NCBI RefSeq assembly: GCF_000513935.1
Contig: NZ_AZUY01000022.1
Coordinates: forward strand, 1 to 64,000
Direction of reading: 5' to 3'
DNA: 64,000 bases
From: Mesorhizobium sp. WSM3626
GTDB lineage: Bacteria > Pseudomonadota > Alphaproteobacteria > Rhizobiales > Rhizobiaceae
A model generated the notes under the pieces. It did no database searches. It had not been told where the DNA came from and saw nothing but the letters and a program-made list of their open reading frames with translations. Below are positions 29,597 through 38,135 of this stretch, piece by piece. Made by a program: the position numbers and the translations under genes. Position 1 is the stretch's first letter. Every line of letters starts with the position of its first letter.

Positions 29597-29608
29597 GGGG
29601 AGGCGATC

Positions 29609-30646
29609 ATGACCGGCTCGGCATCCGAGCTGGCACGCCGCCTCGGTGAGCATGCCGAGGCAGTGTGCCGTGAATATCTCTCCAATGGTCATCGCTCCGG
29701 CAATCACTGGATCGTCGGCGACGTCCGCAACACCCGCGGCCGCTCCATGCATGTCCGCCTGACGGCCAACGCGAAAGGACCAGCAGGAAAGTGGGTGGAC
29801 GAAGCCTCGGCAGAATATGGCGATCTGCTCGATGTCATCCGCGAAAGCTGCGGCCTCGTCGACTTCCGTGACGTCGCCGATGAAGCACGTCGCTTCCTCG
29901 CCATGCCGCGGCCCCGGACCTCAGGCGCGCAACGCCAGCCCACCCCGGCACGCGGCTCTCCCGACGCCGCGCGTCGCCTGTTCGGCATGTCACAGCCGAT
30001 CGCCGGCACGCTTGCCGAACGCTATCTCGCCGGTCGCGGCATCCGGCTCGCCGCGCACGAGCGCGCCCTGCGCTTCCATCCCGGCTGCTACTACCGGGAT
30101 CTCGTGACTGGCGAGACGCAGATGCTGCCAGCGCTGATCGCCGCCGTCACCGACCGCGACGGTCGTATCACCGGCCTCCAGCGCACCTGGCTCGCTCCGG
30201 ACGGCAACGGCAAGGCGACACTCATCGATCCGCGCCGGTCGCTCGGCCACTTGCTCGGTAACGCTATTTGGCTCGGCCTCGATCCCGGGGCCGAGGTGCC
30301 GGTCATGGCCGCCGGCGAGGGATTCGAGACGATGGCTTCGCTCAGGACGGTGATGCCGACGCTGCCGGTGGCGGCTGCCACCTCGGCCAATCACCTCGCC
30401 GGCCTGAGCTTCCCGCTTGGTTGCCGTCGCCTCTACATCGCAGCCGATGCGGACGCCGCCGGCCGGCATGGCATCGAACGTCTCAGCCGGCGAGCAGGCA
30501 AGGCCGGGATCCTCGCCCTGGCGCTGCGGCCGCAGCTTGGCGACTTCAACGACGATCTGCGCAGTCTCGGCCCTGCCCATCTCGCGGCATGGCTCGGCGA
30601 TCAGCTCGCCCCGCAGGATGCCCGTCGCTTTCTGCCGTCCGGATGA
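29609..30646 (+). CDS. Toprim-domain protein (DUF7146, plasmid primase-like)
   Basis: 345 residues starting 12 bp after the helicase stop, hence co-transcribed. The N-terminus (AEAVCREYLSNGHRSGNHW, then KWVDEASAEYGDLLDVI) is the primase-associated region seen in phage/plasmid primases. The Toprim domain has the acidic motif AAGEGFETM (near 234) and the DxD motif YIAADADAAG (near 277), so the metal site is complete. It probably synthesises primers or handles DNA ends together with the helicase; this is inferred from family and operon. Confidence 0.88.
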   Translation: MTGSASELARRLGEHAEAVCREYLSNGHRSGNHWIVGDVRNTRGRSMHVRLTANAKGPAGKWVDEASAEYGDLLDVIRESCGLVDFRDVADEARRFLAMPRPRTSGAQRQPTPARGSPDAARRLFGMSQPIAGTLAERYLAGRGIRLAAHERALRFHPGCYYRDLVTGETQMLPALIAAVTDRDGRITGLQRTWLAPDGNGKATLIDPRRSLGHLLGNAIWLGLDPGAEVPVMAAGEGFETMASLRTVMPTLPVAAATSANHLAGLSFPLGCRRLYIAADADAAGRHGIERLSRRAGKAGILALALRPQLGDFNDDLRSLGPAHLAAWLGDQLAPQDARRFLPSG

Positions 30647-30889
30647 AGGGCTCGGGCCGGCAGGTGGGGCCGGCGTCACCGGAAGACCTTGGCATGGCGG
30701 CGGTCCGCCGGGAGAAGCCGCGCCCGCGGCCTGCCCGAGTGGCGACCCCTGCCACGCCCCCGTCACGGCCGCAACGGCTGGCGCCGTCCTCCGCTCGCGC
30801 TCCGGCCTTCGGTGCGGCCGCGCCCGGGCCGCGGCCGGGATGCGCTGTCAGGCCGCGACAGGCGCGGCCACAACCGACGGAGACACGCC

Positions 30890-31833
30890 ATGACCTACGA
30901 CCTTCCTTTCGACGACGCCTACGAGCCCTACCACACGTCCTCACCGACCGACCGCGTCATCCTCGAACTGCAGATGTACGGTCATCGTCCGCATCAGGAC
31001 GAGCCCGATGCTCGCCCGCTTCCCGACGACGAGGTGATCCGGGCCGGCCTCGGCTCGATCGTCGAGACCTTCGCCGGCATGCTCGGCGACACCAGGCTCG
31101 AACCGGACCTCGACGACCTTCTCTGGTCCTTCACCAACGTCTTCCACCGCGCCGCCGAGCGCGTCGCCCGCAGCCTCGACCGCAATGAGGAGGCGCAACG
31201 GTCGAGCCAGCAGGAGCAGGACGGCTCTGAGGTGAAGTCCGTCGAGCTGGAACGGCTCACAGCCGAGGGCATAACCTATATCGAGCGCGCAACGTGCTCC
31301 AAATCATGCGCGACGAGGCCGCCGACCTCTACGAGGCGCAGACCGGATCGGCATGGCGGCCGCGTACCGGCTCCAAGGTCTCCCACCAGTCGATGACCGC
31401 CGCAGTGATCGACTCCCGCGACTTCCTCGCAGCACGCCGTCGTGCTGACACCGAGGTGCTGGTTCCGGCCGGCACCAAGATCGCTTTCGCCGGCGGCCTC
31501 GATTGCAACGAGCATGACCGGATCTGGGACGCGCTCGACAAGGCCCGCGAGAAGCATCCCGACATGGTCTTGCTCCACGGCGGCAGCCCGCGCGGGGCCG
31601 AGCGCATCGCCGCCTGCTGGGCAGAGAACCGCAAGGTCACGCAGATCGCCTTCAAGCCGGATTGGAACCGGCACGCCAAGGCGGCTCCGTTCCGCCGCAA
31701 CGACCAGCTTCTGTCGGTCGTGCCCTACGGGCTGATCGTCTTCCCCGGTTCCGGCATCACCGAGAACCTGGCCGACAAGGCACGCCGCCTCGGCATACCG
31801 GTTTGGCGGTTCACCGAGGAGGGCGGCGCGTGA
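30890..31833 (+). pseudogene. DUF2493/SLOG-domain protein, single-base frameshift
   Basis: The first ~130 codons (MTYDLPFDDAYEPYH to LTAEGITYIER) are open, then one base is missing near 31284 and the protein continues in another frame: RDEAADLYEAQTGSAWRPRT, KIAFAGGLDCNEHDRIWDAL, LLHGGSPRGAERIAACWA, VVPYGLIVFPGSGITENLAD. The second part is the DUF2493 SLOG/Rossmann domain with its GG-D and GSPRGAE nucleotide-binding motifs. A restored protein would be ~313 residues, the family's normal size. As drawn it is broken; a sequencing error cannot be excluded for one base. Confidence 0.8.
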
Positions 31834-32019
31834 TGAGCGCCACCCCGCCATCCCTGATTCCGACCTTCGCGGCCCCCGCTCAGCGGGCGGCCGGTTCCGG
31901 TGTGCCAGTCCGGACGGTCACGGCGACCCCAGCGACCTCTCCGATACAAAGGCGTCTCGCGATGGCGGCCTATGAGAGAGCCAGAGGTGGCCGAGACCGG
32001 AGGGCGGTGCGGGAAGGTG

Positions 32020-32057
32020 AGAGAGAGCCCCCGTGCCGCTTCCATCCCGCTCTCTCT
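32020..32057 (+). promoter_or_regulatory. Leader hairpin ahead of ardB
   Basis: AGAGAGAGC (32020-32028) pairs perfectly with GCTCTCTCT (32049-32057). The right arm is immediately followed by the ribosome site GGAGGA of the ardB gene, so folding could affect its translation. Confidence 0.5.
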
Positions 32058-32070
32058 GGAGGACCAGATC

Positions 32071-32493
32071 ATGACCACTCACAACACTGCCACCCGCGTC
32101 GCCACCCTGGTGAGCGAGGACCGTCGGGGGAACTTTCTCCCCCGCCTGTTCGGGCTCGAGCACCTGATGGTCGCCGAGAACACCCTCTACGGCCTCATGG
32201 AATGGCTGAGCCCGCTCGATTATGGCGGGGGCTTCTGGCGGTTCTACGAATACGAGGGCAAGCCGCTCTATCTCGTGCCGACTTCAAAGGACCGCTATCG
32301 GATCACCTGCGAGACCAATGGCTACGAGGGCGAGGTATCCGCCGACGCGGCAGGCGTCATCGTCACGCTGTTCGCCCTTTCGCATCTTTCGTTTCGATAC
32401 GAGTGCGACCTGCTGGCCAAGGGGTACGCCCGCCTCTACGCATTCGCGGCCGAACATCCGGAAGCCTCCGAAATATTCCAGGCGATCGACTGA
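32071..32493 (+). CDS. ArdB/KlcA-family antirestriction protein
   Basis: 140 residues from the ATG at 32071 (TGGAGGACCAGATC before it). Family motifs: RGNFLPRLFGLEHLMVAENT, GGGFWRFYE, PLYLVPTS, ETNGYEGEVSADAAGVIVTL and LSHLSFRYECDLLAKGYARL. ArdB proteins protect incoming mobile DNA from type I restriction by an unclear non-DNA-mimic mechanism. Its presence beside a transfer system fits establishment in a new host. Confidence 0.9.
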   Translation: MTTHNTATRVATLVSEDRRGNFLPRLFGLEHLMVAENTLYGLMEWLSPLDYGGGFWRFYEYEGKPLYLVPTSKDRYRITCETNGYEGEVSADAAGVIVTLFALSHLSFRYECDLLAKGYARLYAFAAEHPEASEIFQAID

Positions 32494-32568
32494 CCGCCAT
32501 CGGCGCCTGACAGGCGCAAGGGGGCCGCGACTACGGCTCCCTTGCAGATCTGCCCGCATGGCGATCGC

Positions 32569-32850
32569 TTAGTCCGGATCGGTCTCGGTGAAGGGTGAGG
32601 GCAGGGTGGCTTCCTCAGGAAGCTGGGCGACAGCCTCGATCGCTCGTTTAAGCCGGTGGCTGCGAAAGGCGCTGTCGGCGAACCACAGCTCGATCTCGGC
32701 CGGATCCAGCGTGTCGACAAGCGCCGAGGTCGGCACTGCGCAGCCAGAGTCCCGGATCAAGCGGATGTTGTGCCGATAGCGCCGGATGCGTTCCGCCATC
32801 GGCAGCTCCGGGCCATGTTTGAGCAACTTGTCTTTCGGCCATTCCGGCAT
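32569..32850 (-). CDS. Conserved hypothetical protein
   Basis: 93 residues: MPEWPKDKLLKHGPELPMAE, RIRRYRHNIRLIRDSGCAVP, DPAEIELWFADSAFRSHRLK and an acidic tail. Small, charged and helical. It follows the HigA-like antitoxin gene in the same direction after 33 bp. No family known to me. Confidence 0.6.
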   Translation of the reverse strand: MPEWPKDKLLKHGPELPMAERIRRYRHNIRLIRDSGCAVPTSALVDTLDPAEIELWFADSAFRSHRLKRAIEAVAQLPEEATLPSPFTETDPD

Positions 32851-32883
32851 CGCATATCTCCCGCGGTGGCCTTGGCCTCGTGG

Positions 32884-33165
32884 TCACGCCGCTTTGGCGA
32901 TGTTCATTTCCACGTGCATGCCGGCTGTCGCCGCCATGTTGACCAGCGTATCGAGGCCGAACAGGTCGATCTTGCCGCGCATGAGATCGGAGATGCGCGG
33001 CTGGGTGACGCCGAACAACCTGGCGGCCTGGGACTGGCTCAGCCCTTCGGTGGCAATGTGCTGCTTGAGCGCCATCATCAACGCCGACCGCAACTTCATG
33101 TTCTCGGCCTCGGCGGGGGTATCCGCGATGGCGTCCCACACACTCTCGAAGCGCTCGTTGCTCAT
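32884..33165 (-). CDS. HigA-like XRE antitoxin
   Basis: 93 residues from the ATG at 33165. It has a helix-turn-helix LSQSQAARLFGVTQPRISDL followed by MRGKIDLFGLDTLVNMAA, the pattern of the short XRE antitoxins paired with Gp49/HigB-type toxins. Its ATG overlaps the TGA of the toxin gene (ATGA), so translation is coupled. It would neutralise the toxin and repress the pair's promoter. Intact, whereas the toxin frame is broken. Confidence 0.88.
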   Translation of the reverse strand: MSNERFESVWDAIADTPAEAENMKLRSALMMALKQHIATEGLSQSQAARLFGVTQPRISDLMRGKIDLFGLDTLVNMAATAGMHVEMNIAKAA

Positions 33166-33493
33166 CGGTTCAGCTCCTGCACCAGGTCCTTGTAACGTCC
33201 CGCGGCGAGCGTGAGGTCCGTCCGCGCCGTCTTCTGCGTCTTCTTTTGGAAGCAATGCAGCACATAAACAGCGTCGGCAAACCGGGCCACGTAGATAATC
33301 CTGAATGCGCCGCCCGCATCCCGGATCCTGATTTCCCGCACACCCTGCCCGACCGTGTTCATCGGCTTCCAGTCGTCCGGCTCGCGGCCGTTCTGAACCT
33401 GGTCGAGCTGATGACCAGCCTCGCGCCGCGCCACCGCGGGAAAGGCGCGCAGTCGTCAAGGGCGCTCCCACGGAACTCGACAGACTTGGTCAT
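33162..33493 (-). pseudogene. HigB/Gp49-type RNase toxin, frameshifted near the start
   Basis: Family sequence starts at the ATG at 33493 (MTKSVEFRGSALDD) and continues, after loss of one C near 33450, with RREAGHQLDQVQNG, IRIRDAGGAFRIIYVARFAD and VLHCFQKKTQKT, all RelE/HigB-fold landmarks. As sequenced, translation from the true start runs out of frame. A GTG at 33434 could give a 90-residue protein lacking the first strand and helix, which is unlikely to be active. One-base error remains possible. Confidence 0.75.
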
Positions 33494-33866
33494 CAAACCT
33501 ACCAATACAAAATTTTATATGGGCTGGCAACTGCGACCGTCTCCGAGTACTGGGATGGGTGATCCGCGTGATGAATTCTCATCAATCGCGCTGTGAGGAC
33601 TGTCGGGCGCATCCGGCTGCGCCGGACCGAGGCTATTCCGCCGCCAGAGGCGGCTCCACGAATCCTGCTGACGCACTCTTCGCCCTTTGCGGGGTCACAA
33701 TCCCTTGCGCGACCCCCACGAGCAATAGGCTCAGGAGAAGCAGCCGGTCGGTGGGGCCTACGCGGCGCGTCGAACAATGGCGAGCATTGCCGTCCAGGCC
33801 ATCGGCTCGAGCGGGCGAGGGTGGCTGGCGCGGGGTGGCGGGCTTTGGAGAGAAAGGAGAGACACG

Positions 33867-34400
33867 ATGGCGATGATATTCATTGGAGGCTCACGGGACA
33901 TTGATGTCCTGCCCGACCCGGTCATCGAGCGGATCAGCGCGATTGTCGCACACGAGCACGGCGTTCTCATCGGCGACGCGCCTGGGGCGGATGCAGAGGT
34001 GCAGGGCCTGCTGGCGGGCTACGGCTACGAGCATGTCGGTGTGTTCCATGCCGGTAAAGAACCGCGCCACAACCTCGGCGACTGGGCGGCCTACCGCATC
34101 CCGCCACCTGATGGCGCACAAGGTTTCGCCGTCCATGCCGGGACGGACAGGGAAATGGCGCGCCGGGCCGACTATGGCCTGATGATTTGGGATGGCGCAT
34201 CACCCGGCACATTCCTGAATGTGCTGCGCCTAGTGTTGATCGCTTCGCCCTGCGTCGTATACGACACGATGCGGAGCAGGGTGACGACTACCTTCAGCGT
34301 GGCTGAATGGCGAGCCATGTTCGAACGCGCCGGCGCCGACGTCGCGCGCGAGGTCATCGCCCGGATGACGGCAGAGGAGCGGAAAGCAGTAGCGGCGTAA
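33867..34400 (+). CDS. SLOG-like nucleotide-binding protein (DUF2493 relative)
   Basis: 177 residues from the ATG at 33867 (AAAGGAGA upstream). The Rossmann-like fold opens MAMIFIGGSRDIDVLP (GGSR motif), has VLIGDAPGADAEVQGLLAGY (the GDAPGAD motif), VFHAGKEPRHN, and AGTDREMARRADYGLMIWDG with GASPGTFLNVLRL. This is the SLOG/YspA-type ligand pocket. Such proteins bind nucleotide derivatives and in some defence systems sense signal molecules; here the ligand is unknown. It is the second SLOG gene in 3 kb. Confidence 0.75.
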   Translation: MAMIFIGGSRDIDVLPDPVIERISAIVAHEHGVLIGDAPGADAEVQGLLAGYGYEHVGVFHAGKEPRHNLGDWAAYRIPPPDGAQGFAVHAGTDREMARRADYGLMIWDGASPGTFLNVLRLVLIASPCVVYDTMRSRVTTTFSVAEWRAMFERAGADVAREVIARMTAEERKAVAA

Positions 34401-34479
34401 GCGCAGATGGACACCACCTTCAGTCACGTTGGGCGAATCGGCTACGGTCTCGGCCAGCCTCCTATTGCAGCGCAACCCG

Positions 34480-34862
34480 GCCCCCGCCGGTATGACGCGC
34501 TCAGGACGGCCCCCCAGGCATACGGCGACCCTCTTGCTCTCTTCGCCGCCGGGAGCCAGGACGACAACCCTGAAGCACGCTTGCATGGCCGCCGACGCGG
34601 AGGCGCAGCGCCTCTCGCCGAATAGCTGCGACAGCTTCGTCGACAGCGACGATCATGACAGTCGTCGTCGGCTTGCCGAGGCTGCGGAGAGACCAGGGTG
34701 CTTCCTCGCCGGAGTTGGCGGTGCCGAACGATGGTGAGGATCGATGACGGGAGCGGTCGGGATCCTCCCAGCGGCCGCCGGCCAGAGGTCACGCCTTGCG
34801 ACCGAGCAGCCACAGAAGATCGTCCCGGCTTCGGTTGCAACGCGAGCCATTCCCTTTTCATG
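34480..34862 (-). pseudogene. Decayed inverted copy of the DUF736 gene
   Basis: Reading leftward, the DNA parallels the intact DUF736 gene: the leader, a segment matching the TCATCCCGAA and GCGAGGAAGC regions, and LAPGGEESKRVAV aligning with APAPGGDESKKVI. Frames are scrambled and no full product remains. A long minus-strand open frame crosses it but is not a real protein. Confidence 0.6.
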
Positions 34863-34916
34863 TCGCCTTTGTAGAGGACCGCCTGCTTTGTGCGGTCAAC
34901 CCCCGGTGGGGGTACA

Positions 34917-35021
34917 CTCGGCGCAAATTCAGGAAAATTCGATTTCAATTTTTGTTTGCGGGCAGGCGAAGGACCTGCCCGCGGTTTTCGGCAAATAGAA
35001 TTTTCCAGAATTTGCGCCGAG
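34917..35021. repeat. Palindromic centre of the DUF736 inverted duplication
   Basis: Arms 34917-34940 and 34998-35021 (24 bp, one mismatch; outer part CTCGGCGCAAATTC) face each other. In the middle, GCGGGCAGG (34958-34966) and CCTGCCCGC (34974-34982) form a 9-bp hairpin. Similarity extends outward on both sides into the leaders of the two DUF736 copies, so this is the axis of an inverted duplication or a shared bidirectional control region. Confidence 0.8.
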
Positions 35022-35095
35022 ATGACCGCAGCAGGACGGCCCTCTCCTTCGACGCCATCGGGAATGGTTCCCGATGCAACCGAAGGAGAACTATC

Positions 35096-35419
35096 ATGGC
35101 TACCACGATCGCTAACCTCACCACCAAGTCGGACGGCTCGATGGAAGGCGTCTTCGCAACGCTCCGGATCAACGCTCCGATCACCGTCATCCCGAACGGC
35201 AGCAAGGCCAGCGAGGAAGCGCCCGACTTCCGCATCCTCAACAAGCGCACCGGCTTCGAGATCGGTGCAGGCTGGTACCGCAAGTCGCAGCGGTCCGGCG
35301 AGGAATACCTCTCTGTCAAGCTTGAGGCGCCCGAGATCGGCGTGATCTTCGGCAACGTCGCCCCGGCCCCCGGCGGTGATGAGAGCAAGAAGGTCATCCT
35401 CTGGAATAACCCGCAGTGA
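35096..35419 (+). CDS. DUF736 family protein
   Basis: 107 residues from the ATG at 35096 with AAGGAGAA upstream. Pattern: MATTIANLTTKSDGSMEGVF, then LRINAPITVIPN, EEAPDFRILNKRTGFEIGAG, SGEEYLSVKLEAPEIG and GDESKKVILWN. DUF736 proteins are small beta-rich single-domain proteins, almost universal on rhizobial plasmids and ICEs and of unproven function (SSB-like folds have been suggested). An inverted decayed copy lies upstream. Confidence 0.92.
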   Translation: MATTIANLTTKSDGSMEGVFATLRINAPITVIPNGSKASEEAPDFRILNKRTGFEIGAGWYRKSQRSGEEYLSVKLEAPEIGVIFGNVAPAPGGDESKKVILWNNPQ

Positions 35420-35475
35420 GCGATCGGTGGCCGGCCCCGCAGGGGCCGGCTTCCTCTGCCAACAGGGAGGCTGCA

Positions 35476-35799
35476 ATGAGCCGCTACACCATCACCGCCA
35501 CTGGACACGGCCGATTGGACCCCGAAGCCATCATCGGCTACGACCCGCCGCTGCAAACCTATTTCCTACAGGCGTTCCCCCACGAAGAGACCGACGAACC
35601 GGCGCTGTGGCTCGGCACATACGATCGGGACTTCGACACGATTGTCGCCCTGCGCGCAGCAGCCTTTGCCAAAGGATACGACTTCACGCCGCTTCCCGAG
35701 GAAGTCGCCGCGCAACTCGCGGCCGACAAGGCGGAACACGCCGCCCGGCCACGCCACGTCTGTCTCGGCGAACTTCTGCGAAAGCCGCAATTCGAATAA
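35476..35799 (+). CDS. Conserved plasmid hypothetical protein
   Basis: 107 residues from the ATG at 35476 (AGGGAGGCTGCA before it). Contains MSRYTITATGHGRLDPEAII, TYFLQAFPHEETDEPALWLG and PLPEEVAAQLAADKAEHAAR. It follows DUF736 by 56 bp with a small GC hairpin between, so it is likely in the same operon. The family seems confined to rhizobial accessory DNA; function unknown. Confidence 0.7.
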   Translation: MSRYTITATGHGRLDPEAIIGYDPPLQTYFLQAFPHEETDEPALWLGTYDRDFDTIVALRAAAFAKGYDFTPLPEEVAAQLAADKAEHAARPRHVCLGELLRKPQFE

Positions 35800-35864
35800 T
35801 CACTGGAAAGCCAAGAGGCCTGCACCGGGGCAGGCGTTTTGCAGTCGCGCCGACATCCCAATCG

Positions 35865-36152
35865 TCAACCATTCCCTGACACATCATGATAGCCGCGTCG
35901 CCGCTTGGCGTGCTCGATCACCAACCGAGCCGCGTGAGCCTCCTCTGCTCCCTGGTAGAGGTCGATACGGATACGGCCCAGCCGTCCGATCCTCCCCCAC
36001 TCCCGTACAACACAAATGTCGCCGAATAGGCTCGGCGTTGTCGACAAGCTATAGTACCGCGCCATGTTGCACGCGGGATCGATGCGGTGGAGACGTGTCG
36101 CGGCATCTGTCGGCATGTCACGACATTGACCACTTACGTCCATCTCGTCCAA
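35865..36152 (-). CDS. WGR-domain protein
   Basis: 95 residues. The core LHRIDPACNMARYYSLSTTP, LFGDICVVREWGRIGRLGRI, RIDLYQGAEEAHAARLV fits the WGR domain (its W-G-R signature is in EWGRIG). WGR domains occur in DNA-end-binding and PARP-type proteins; the stand-alone bacterial form is common on alphaproteobacterial plasmids and has no settled role. The start is uncertain; an inner ATG at 36116 is also possible. Confidence 0.85.
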   Translation of the reverse strand: MDEMDVSGQCRDMPTDAATRLHRIDPACNMARYYSLSTTPSLFGDICVVREWGRIGRLGRIRIDLYQGAEEAHAARLVIEHAKRRRGYHDVSGNG

Positions 36153-36329
36153 CGAGTTCGATGAATCAATCCGGCTTCATCGATTCACAATTCTGATGCG
36201 TGGAAGTGCCGCTAACTTTGGGCGAGCCGCCTTGGCGGAAGGGCACAACTTACGGGGTGCCGGCGCTCCCCGAGCCTCTCGGTCGCCGGCGACGATCCCT
36301 CTCGCGCCGCCCGGCGGCATCATTGCCCA

Positions 36330-36812
36330 CTACCTCGATGGCTGCTCGGAAGTTCTGTCTTCCCCAACCAGACCTTCGATCATGCTGAGCAGGCCGGATG
36401 CGGTCGAGGCCGGCATGTCCAGAATGCGCAGTACGAGCTTCAGCTTGTCGTCGGCCTCCTTGCGGCTTTCGCCGAAAAAATGCGGTGCGGCGGCGTGGAT
36501 CATTTCCACCGGCGAACAGCCGAGGATTTCGCAAAGGTGGATCAGCCGCGTCGCCTGCAGCTTCGAAAACGCCCGCTCATAGCGCGCGAAAATCGTCTCA
36601 TGCAGCCCGACCATCATGCCGATCTGGGCGCGATTGAGCCGCTTCGCGTCGCGATGCTCGCGGATGAACTGGCTGAATATCTGCTCGATCTCGCCGAAGC
36701 TTCGAATGCCCTCGAAACCTGGCTTGCGATAGATCGGTTTCTCCGATTCTTCGTCGCTCGTTTCGACGAGCCCACATTCGTCAATATATTTCTGGACGTC
36801 CTTGATCGCCAT
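36330..36812 (-). CDS. XRE-family helix-turn-helix regulator
   Basis: 160 residues. The HTH is at about 55-110: IEQIFSQFIREHRDAKRLNR, AQIGMMVGLHETIFARYERA, LIHLCEILGCSPVEMIHAA. An N-terminal 45 residues of unknown role and a C-terminal helical tail (DDKLKLVLRILDMPASTASG) flank it. It is of the type found near rhizobial transfer genes and may control the parA/oriT block, upstream of which it lies in the same direction; this is inference. Confidence 0.8.
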   Translation of the reverse strand: MAIKDVQKYIDECGLVETSDEESEKPIYRKPGFEGIRSFGEIEQIFSQFIREHRDAKRLNRAQIGMMVGLHETIFARYERAFSKLQATRLIHLCEILGCSPVEMIHAAAPHFFGESRKEADDKLKLVLRILDMPASTASGLLSMIEGLVGEDRTSEQPSR

Positions 36813-36994
36813 GGCGAAGGCTTTGGCCCGCTCCCTGTTGCCCTAAAAACACGTCGCTATGACGCGCGTCTTCTCCCCCGTCGGTCCTTCCTCTGTGAAA
36901 TCAGGACCAATTTGACATCAGCCTAGCAGCAAATAGGCGCTCTGATCAAATGTCCCTGGACCGCGAGCCCGGAGGCCGAAACCTGATCGGACTA

Positions 36995-37336
36995 TCAAGC
37001 GCCAATCTCGTCGAGATATTTGACGATCGCCGCCTCGATGATCGCCTGCATCGATGTCTCCGCATTGAACGATGCCAGCTTCAGCCGGCGCTTGGTCCGC
37101 CGATCAAGGCTCACATTGACGAAAAAGCTCTCCCCTTTCACGCGCTCCCGTTTAACCCGCCGCAGCGCCTTTCTCGCTTCCTGACGGATACTGATATCGG
37201 CTTCCGCCTTGTTGGCTGGAGGCTCCGGCAGCCTCGCATCTGCCTCAGGCGCGCACGCGTCCGGCACGTCGACAGCCACCTTCTTCTTGGGAGCGGTCAC
37301 GAACTCATCGAGCGATAGCTGCTCTTTTCCGCTCAC
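36995..37336 (-). CDS. Ribbon-helix-helix-like accessory protein of the VirC1-like ATPase
   Basis: 113 residues with a charged N-terminus and a C-terminal RHH-type segment: SFFVNVSLDRRTKRRLKLAS, FNAETSMQAIIEAAIVKYLD. Its start overlaps the end of the ATPase gene (ATG/TGA overlap at 37333-37336), so they are translated together. This places it as the VirC2- or ParG-like partner, a DNA-binding protein acting near the origin of transfer. Confidence 0.75.
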   Translation of the reverse strand: MSGKEQLSLDEFVTAPKKKVAVDVPDACAPEADARLPEPPANKAEADISIRQEARKALRRVKRERVKGESFFVNVSLDRRTKRRLKLASFNAETSMQAIIEAAIVKYLDEIGA

Positions 37337-38034
37337 CGACCGCCCCCCGTCTCTCCATCAGTGCCCAAAAGCTCATCGATCTCCTCCACAACGCTTTGTG
37401 TCTCCCGACGTGCCTTCGCGATCGCTTCCGTCAGTTCCTGCATCTGCAAGGTCCCGATGCCGTTCTGGATATCCTTGTACACGTTGCGTTCCATCACCTC
37501 GGTCCGGAAGAGATAGGTTCCGACCTTGTCCTCGATGATCGGCCGGATCTTCCGATAAAGTTCGGTGTGCCGCACGGTCAACGATACACGCGTCCGCAGC
37601 ACACCGTGAAGGCAACCGCGGCCGAGCGCCTCGTTGACGCGCAGGACGGATTCAAAACAGTCGATCGCGCCGAGTACCTCCCGCTTCGATGCCTGGATCG
37701 GCGAGATGACAAGATCGGACCACCCAATCACCGGATCGACGATCGCCGTGTCCTCGCCCGGCGTGTCGATCAGAATGCAGTCGAAGCCGGAGCCTGCGCG
37801 ATCCAGATAAGTGCCGACCGCCTTGGCCGTCTTGTGGCCAACGACATCGACGCGCTCGGCCTGGGCTTCCTTCTCCCGGCAGTCGCTCCACCACTTGGTC
37901 AGATTGCTGCGCGCATCCATGTCGATCATCGCCACGGTTCGACCTCGAAGGGCATACTCGCCAGCGATGTTTATGAGAGCGGTGGTCTTGCCTGCGCCTC
38001 CCTTGCCGTTGATGGCGGAGATCACGGTCGACAT
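37333..38034 (-). CDS. ParA-superfamily ATPase, VirC1-like
   Basis: 233 residues. Deviant Walker A INGKGGAGKTTALIN (residues 8-22), Walker A-prime IDMDARSNLTKWW, and Walker B DCILIDTPGEDTAIV. Length and the RHH partner match Agrobacterium VirC1, which binds next to T-DNA borders and promotes T-strand formation and delivery to VirD4, as well as plasmid partition ParAs. Position beside an oriT candidate, mobC and a VirD2-type relaxase favours the transfer role. Confidence 0.85.
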   Translation of the reverse strand: MSTVISAINGKGGAGKTTALINIAGEYALRGRTVAMIDMDARSNLTKWWSDCREKEAQAERVDVVGHKTAKAVGTYLDRAGSGFDCILIDTPGEDTAIVDPVIGWSDLVISPIQASKREVLGAIDCFESVLRVNEALGRGCLHGVLRTRVSLTVRHTELYRKIRPIIEDKVGTYLFRTEVMERNVYKDIQNGIGTLQMQELTEAIAKARRETQSVVEEIDELLGTDGETGGGR

Positions 38035-38135
38035 CCTCTTCTCCTACAAATATGGGTTTCTACTCACACACGAATCCCCGATCGCAGGGATGTGGATTCA
38101 TGTGACTCAAGGCTCAGCCATATATAGAAATCTAG

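Noticed and set aside
34442-35476. A 344-codon minus-strand open frame
   Set aside because: It is antisense to the intact DUF736 gene in its first half and crosses the decayed copy in several frames; no continuous family similarity.
36153-36329. Possible phage-integrase tail upstream of the WGR gene
   Set aside because: A stretch reading VTTLTTYVHL loosely recalls tyrosine recombinases, but the catalytic Arg/His/Tyr set is absent.
37333-38034. Pure plasmid-partition parA
   Set aside because: Not excluded, but no ParB of normal type is adjacent and the place beside oriT, mobC and relaxase fits VirC1 better; recorded as VirC1-like.
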